Source: Taxawa tesnikishii (nom. ined.) (Eukaryota > Ascomycota > Dothideomycetes > Dothideales). Taken from it: a DNA stretch of 64,000 nt. Where the stretch lies: positions 1,178,001 to 1,242,000 of the forward strand of contig JAPDRO010000008.1 in assembly GCA_030247885.1 (NCBI GenBank), in the 5' to 3' direction. The notes under the pieces are model-generated. The model saw nothing but the letters and a program-made list of their open reading frames with translations, searched no databases and was not told the origin of the DNA. The position numbers were made by a program, and so were the translations under genes. This document shows positions 61,411-64,000 of this stretch, piece after piece (position 1 is the first letter of the stretch; the number at the start of each line of letters is the position of its first letter).

Positions 61411-61471
61411 CCACTCGACAGAGTGTTAAGGCCCTCGAGGGCTGTAGCTACCTGGGTACTTTGACCCGTAC
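61411..61471 (+). repeat. Diverged direct repeat, copy 2
   Basis: Partner of 60041-60102, in the same orientation. Starts about 40 bases after the kinase-like stop codon. See copy 1 for the alignment. Confidence 0.7.
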
Positions 61472-61799
61472 TAACTACTGCTAGTCGAAGGAATAGTCGA
61501 ATTGTTCGACGTTGAAACAATACTTTCTGTCCACCGAAGTGCACTCTGCGATAGCATTTTGGCGTCGGGAAAGATTCGCTAGCTCTTAGGGTGACACAAG
61601 GTATACAACGAGTCGCGCACGCTTCACACAGAGCCCGGGAGTGGTAGTTTTGCATTGAAGACCAGTTTAGCACCAATTTCTGTCCCCCTCCATCTCGCTT
61701 TCTTCAGCCTTCAAGCAATCAACACGATGCCACGACAACGCTCTCGATCACTTTCGCGCTTCCACGGCTCGCCAAGATAATCGACCATTCCTTCCTGCA

Positions 61800-62428
61800 T
61801 CCGACGATGACCAACGCAAATATCTTGTCCGGACTCGCGATCGCGAAGGACTATGAGGCATCTCAAATGCCGAGCGGAACAATAGTCGCCAAACAGGAAG
61901 ATGATGGACTTTTCTGCAATTGGTCGCTCCGAGCCTGAGGTGAGGCAGTCATCTCAACGGTCAGCCTCATCCAACAGCGCTGAGCATTCGCACGATGGAG
62001 CTCATGACGATACAGGGCAGACCGTTCCTCCCTCTGCAAACAATGAATAGCAGCTACAGGAGGCGATCACGGCAGGGCTGGATTTCAGCGCAACTACGGC
62101 ATTCGTCGAGACAATGTGCGGTAGACGCAACCGACAGTCTATGCACATACTCACACGTCGCAACCATATCTGTACAATGGTAACGTAACCACCGCTGCAG
62201 CAGCTCCTGCTTCGGGACAGGACAGTCGAGAGAAACACCTCGTATAGAGGAAGTCTGCTATGGCAGCAGGAGCTTCGACCTGACGTAATGTGGAACGGTC
62301 GGTTCCAAGTTCAGCAGGAAGGATTCTTCTCAGGCTTTGTGGTTTTGGGGCCAGAGCTATTGTCAATCGAGTGGCACGGTTATCAGGTTGGAGAGCTTAC
62401 TCTCATAACCTTACGCGACGTAGCATGA
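61800..62428 (+). pseudogene. Possible small hypothetical gene, broken or mis-assembled
   Basis: Not recognised. Three successive stretches look coding but are in different frames. One near 61807-61938 starts MTNANILSGLAIAKDYEA. One near 61901-62050 starts MMDFSAIGRSEPEVRQSS and is Ser/His/Asp-rich. One near 62250-62428 reads MWNGRFQVQQEGFFSGFVVL, then LLSIEWHGYQVGE, and ends LRDVA before TGA. No clean intron set joins them. Given the frame breaks elsewhere, missing bases could explain the first two. Lineage-specific gene or remnant; low confidence. Confidence 0.3.
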
Positions 62429-63057
62429 CATGCGTTTGCTTCTGCACTGCCACCGACACTAGCGGCTGGAGGAAAGGACGTTGTCGGTACAGCAGCATGT
62501 CATAACTTTATCGGTATCTTGAGGGAGATATCTTGATCACAAAGGTTAACTTGGAATCCAGCAAAGGTACACTTCTGACGACAGCTCTAGCAGCGACAAT
62601 GAATGTTAGTGATTGCAGAATAGGCGCGAGATGCAGGGTTTACCAAAGTATGGTTTCACTGTCGATGGAATATCAGATATGATAAGATCTCAGCCCTGTT
62701 CTTCCCCGCATCTTCCCGCACGTCTCCTTTGCTTTCGCTCCTTCTTTGGCCCCCGGCTTTTCCGAAACCAACACCCGTACAAGCTAATCTCTGACCGGTG
62801 TAGTGCAAGCTCGCAATACATCAAACGAACGCAAGTGAAATGAAACTATCTAAATAGATTCAACCTAGTCAGGAACCGGCACTTCCGTGCCACGTATTGT
62901 CAGGCTGCCACCCCAAATCGGCAAATACAGTAACAGATTGCGGCATTTTGGCCCCCTAAACATGCGGCCATCAACATACGTATATAGGCAGGCACATTTC
63001 CATTTAGTACAAACTCTGAAGTGGCAACGTCTTCTATCTATAGAGTATTCAGACCAG

Positions 63058-64000
63058 ATGGAGCAGCCATTCCAAACCCCTCTCAACGTCGCAATCATAG
63101 GCGGCGGCCTTGTTGGACTCCTCGCTGCACGTGTCCTACGCGAACAACACACCGTAACAGTATACGAGCGCTCGCAGCATGGCGGCGAATACGGCGCAGC
63201 GCTCGGGTTCGGGCCCAGCGTGACCGCCATACTGAACTCTCTTGACTTCGACCGCACTAGGGTGCAAGCATGTTCCATGGCGCTCACACTAGCCTACAAC
63301 AAGCAGGGCGAGCTGATTTTCACCCGCGACACCAACATGGTGCGCCAGAAGCTCAGCGTCACAGGCGAATACCTCCTCAGTTACCGCAAAGACCTTTATA
63401 CCGAGTTCCTCCGCCTCGCGACCATGCCTTCGCAGGACCTGAGCGTCACAGGTCAACCTGCTACAATCATGTACGGCAAAGAAGCTGTCCGCGTAGACAC
63501 CGAAAGCGGCGATGTTTCCTTCGCAGACGGCTCCAGCGTACGCGCAGACCTCGTCGTGGGCGCCGATGGCATCAAGAGCGTCATCCGACCTTTCATCGTC
63601 GGCGACACAGCGTTCACTACCGCCCGTCCAACAGGGCTTTCCGCCTTTCGCTTCGTGTTAGAGCGCGAGAAGGTTGTCGAGGCGTTCGGTAGCGTGCCAC
63701 GGCCTTTGCAAGCGGACCAGCCGGTCCTCATGACCATATGCGATGCCGCAGACGGCACACGTCGTTTTTCCAATTGCTACCCGTGTCGCAACTTCGGGCT
63801 GCTGAACGTGGTCTGCATGGTCCCTGACTCTTCGCTCAAGCAACCTACGACCGAATCCTGGACCGCCGACGGAGATAAGGACGAGATGGTGTCACACTTC
63901 GCAGATTTTCCGAACTGGGTTCAAGAATACCTCAGATTGGCTGAGGCGCCCAAGATCTGGCAGTTGCGCGACCAAGATCCGCTTCCCACTTATGTGCGCG
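63058..64000 (+). CDS. FAD-dependent monooxygenase, truncated by the right window edge
   Basis: Second group A flavin monooxygenase, open from the ATG at 63058 to the end of the window (314 codons, no intron needed). The FAD motif is VAIIGGGLVGLLAARVL, followed by YERSQHGGEYGAALGFGPS. The conserved active-site arginine region is YLLSYRKDLYTEFLRLA and the DG motif DLVVGADGIKSVIRPFI. The GD motif would lie beyond the edge. Similar to salicylate hydroxylase and to monooxygenases of secondary-metabolite clusters. Its proximity to the monooxygenase at 57872 suggests a metabolic neighbourhood continuing to the right. Confidence 0.88.
   Translation, partial: MEQPFQTPLNVAIIGGGLVGLLAARVLREQHTVTVYERSQHGGEYGAALGFGPSVTAILNSLDFDRTRVQACSMALTLAYNKQGELIFTRDTNMVRQKLSVTGEYLLSYRKDLYTEFLRLATMPSQDLSVTGQPATIMYGKEAVRVDTESGDVSFADGSSVRADLVVGADGIKSVIRPFIVGDTAFTTARPTGLSAFRFVLEREKVVEAFGSVPRPLQADQPVLMTICDAADGTRRFSNCYPCRNFGLLNVVCMVPDSSLKQPTTESWTADGDKDEMVSHFADFPNWVQEYLRLAEAPKIWQLRDQDPLPTYVR

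Larger units (their letters stand above)
61369..63057. other. Intergenic region with repeat copy and remnant coding stretches
   Basis: Contains repeat copy 2 (61411-61471) and a possible small broken gene (61800-62428), each listed separately. The remainder up to 63057 is the promoter side of the last monooxygenase. Confidence 0.45.

Overview
The window is nuclear DNA of a filamentous ascomycete (Pezizomycotina, plausibly a Dothideomycete). The evidence is many short GT-AG introns (about 49-60 nt), fungal-only families (HET domain, RTA1, TOS1, RAX2, a zinc-cluster-type regulator lacking its finger) and a nuclear tRNA with the canonical intron position. No mitochondrial, bacterial or recognisable transposon sequence was seen.

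Layout: 0-6 kb holds the end of a HET-domain gene (-), an inositol-dehydrogenase-like oxidoreductase (+), an RTA1-family membrane protein (-) and tRNA-Asn. 6.7-11.5 kb holds the ribosome-associated Hsp70 SSB and a CDP-alcohol (choline/ethanolamine) phosphotransferase. 12-17 kb holds a cryptic spliced small gene, an unassigned four-exon gene with an F-box-like motif, the Dpy-30 subunit SDC1 and RPS13. 19-23 kb holds TOS1 (cell wall) and PEX13 (peroxisome import). 25.7-34.2 kb is more accessory: a fungal transcription-factor-like protein, a secreted DUF7029/DUF7223-like protein with three cysteine modules, and a cytochrome P450. 35-46 kb holds a hypothetical protein, RBM8A/Y14, RPS19, a BuGZ-like zinc-finger protein, a small stress-type protein and a LanC-like protein. 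46.8-55.2 kb holds RAX2, the RIO1 kinase and a mitochondrial-type protein. 57.9-64 kb is accessory again: two FAD-dependent monooxygenases bracket a kinase-like gene that lies between two diverged direct repeats.

Much of the content is housekeeping: translation and ribosome biogenesis (SSB, RPS13, RPS19, RIO1, tRNA-Asn), RNA processing, chromatin, lipid synthesis, peroxisome import, cell wall and polarity. Accessory oxidoreductases, the secreted modular protein and the HET gene sit between these blocks.

The most striking whole-window pattern is that nine otherwise convincing host genes each need one or two single-base restorations to stay in frame. About twelve such sites were found. Each fits loss of one base, and nearly all lie at a short mononucleotide run, mostly G or C. 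This looks more like under-called homopolymers in the assembly than like real gene loss. Gene models crossing those sites should be read with that in mind.
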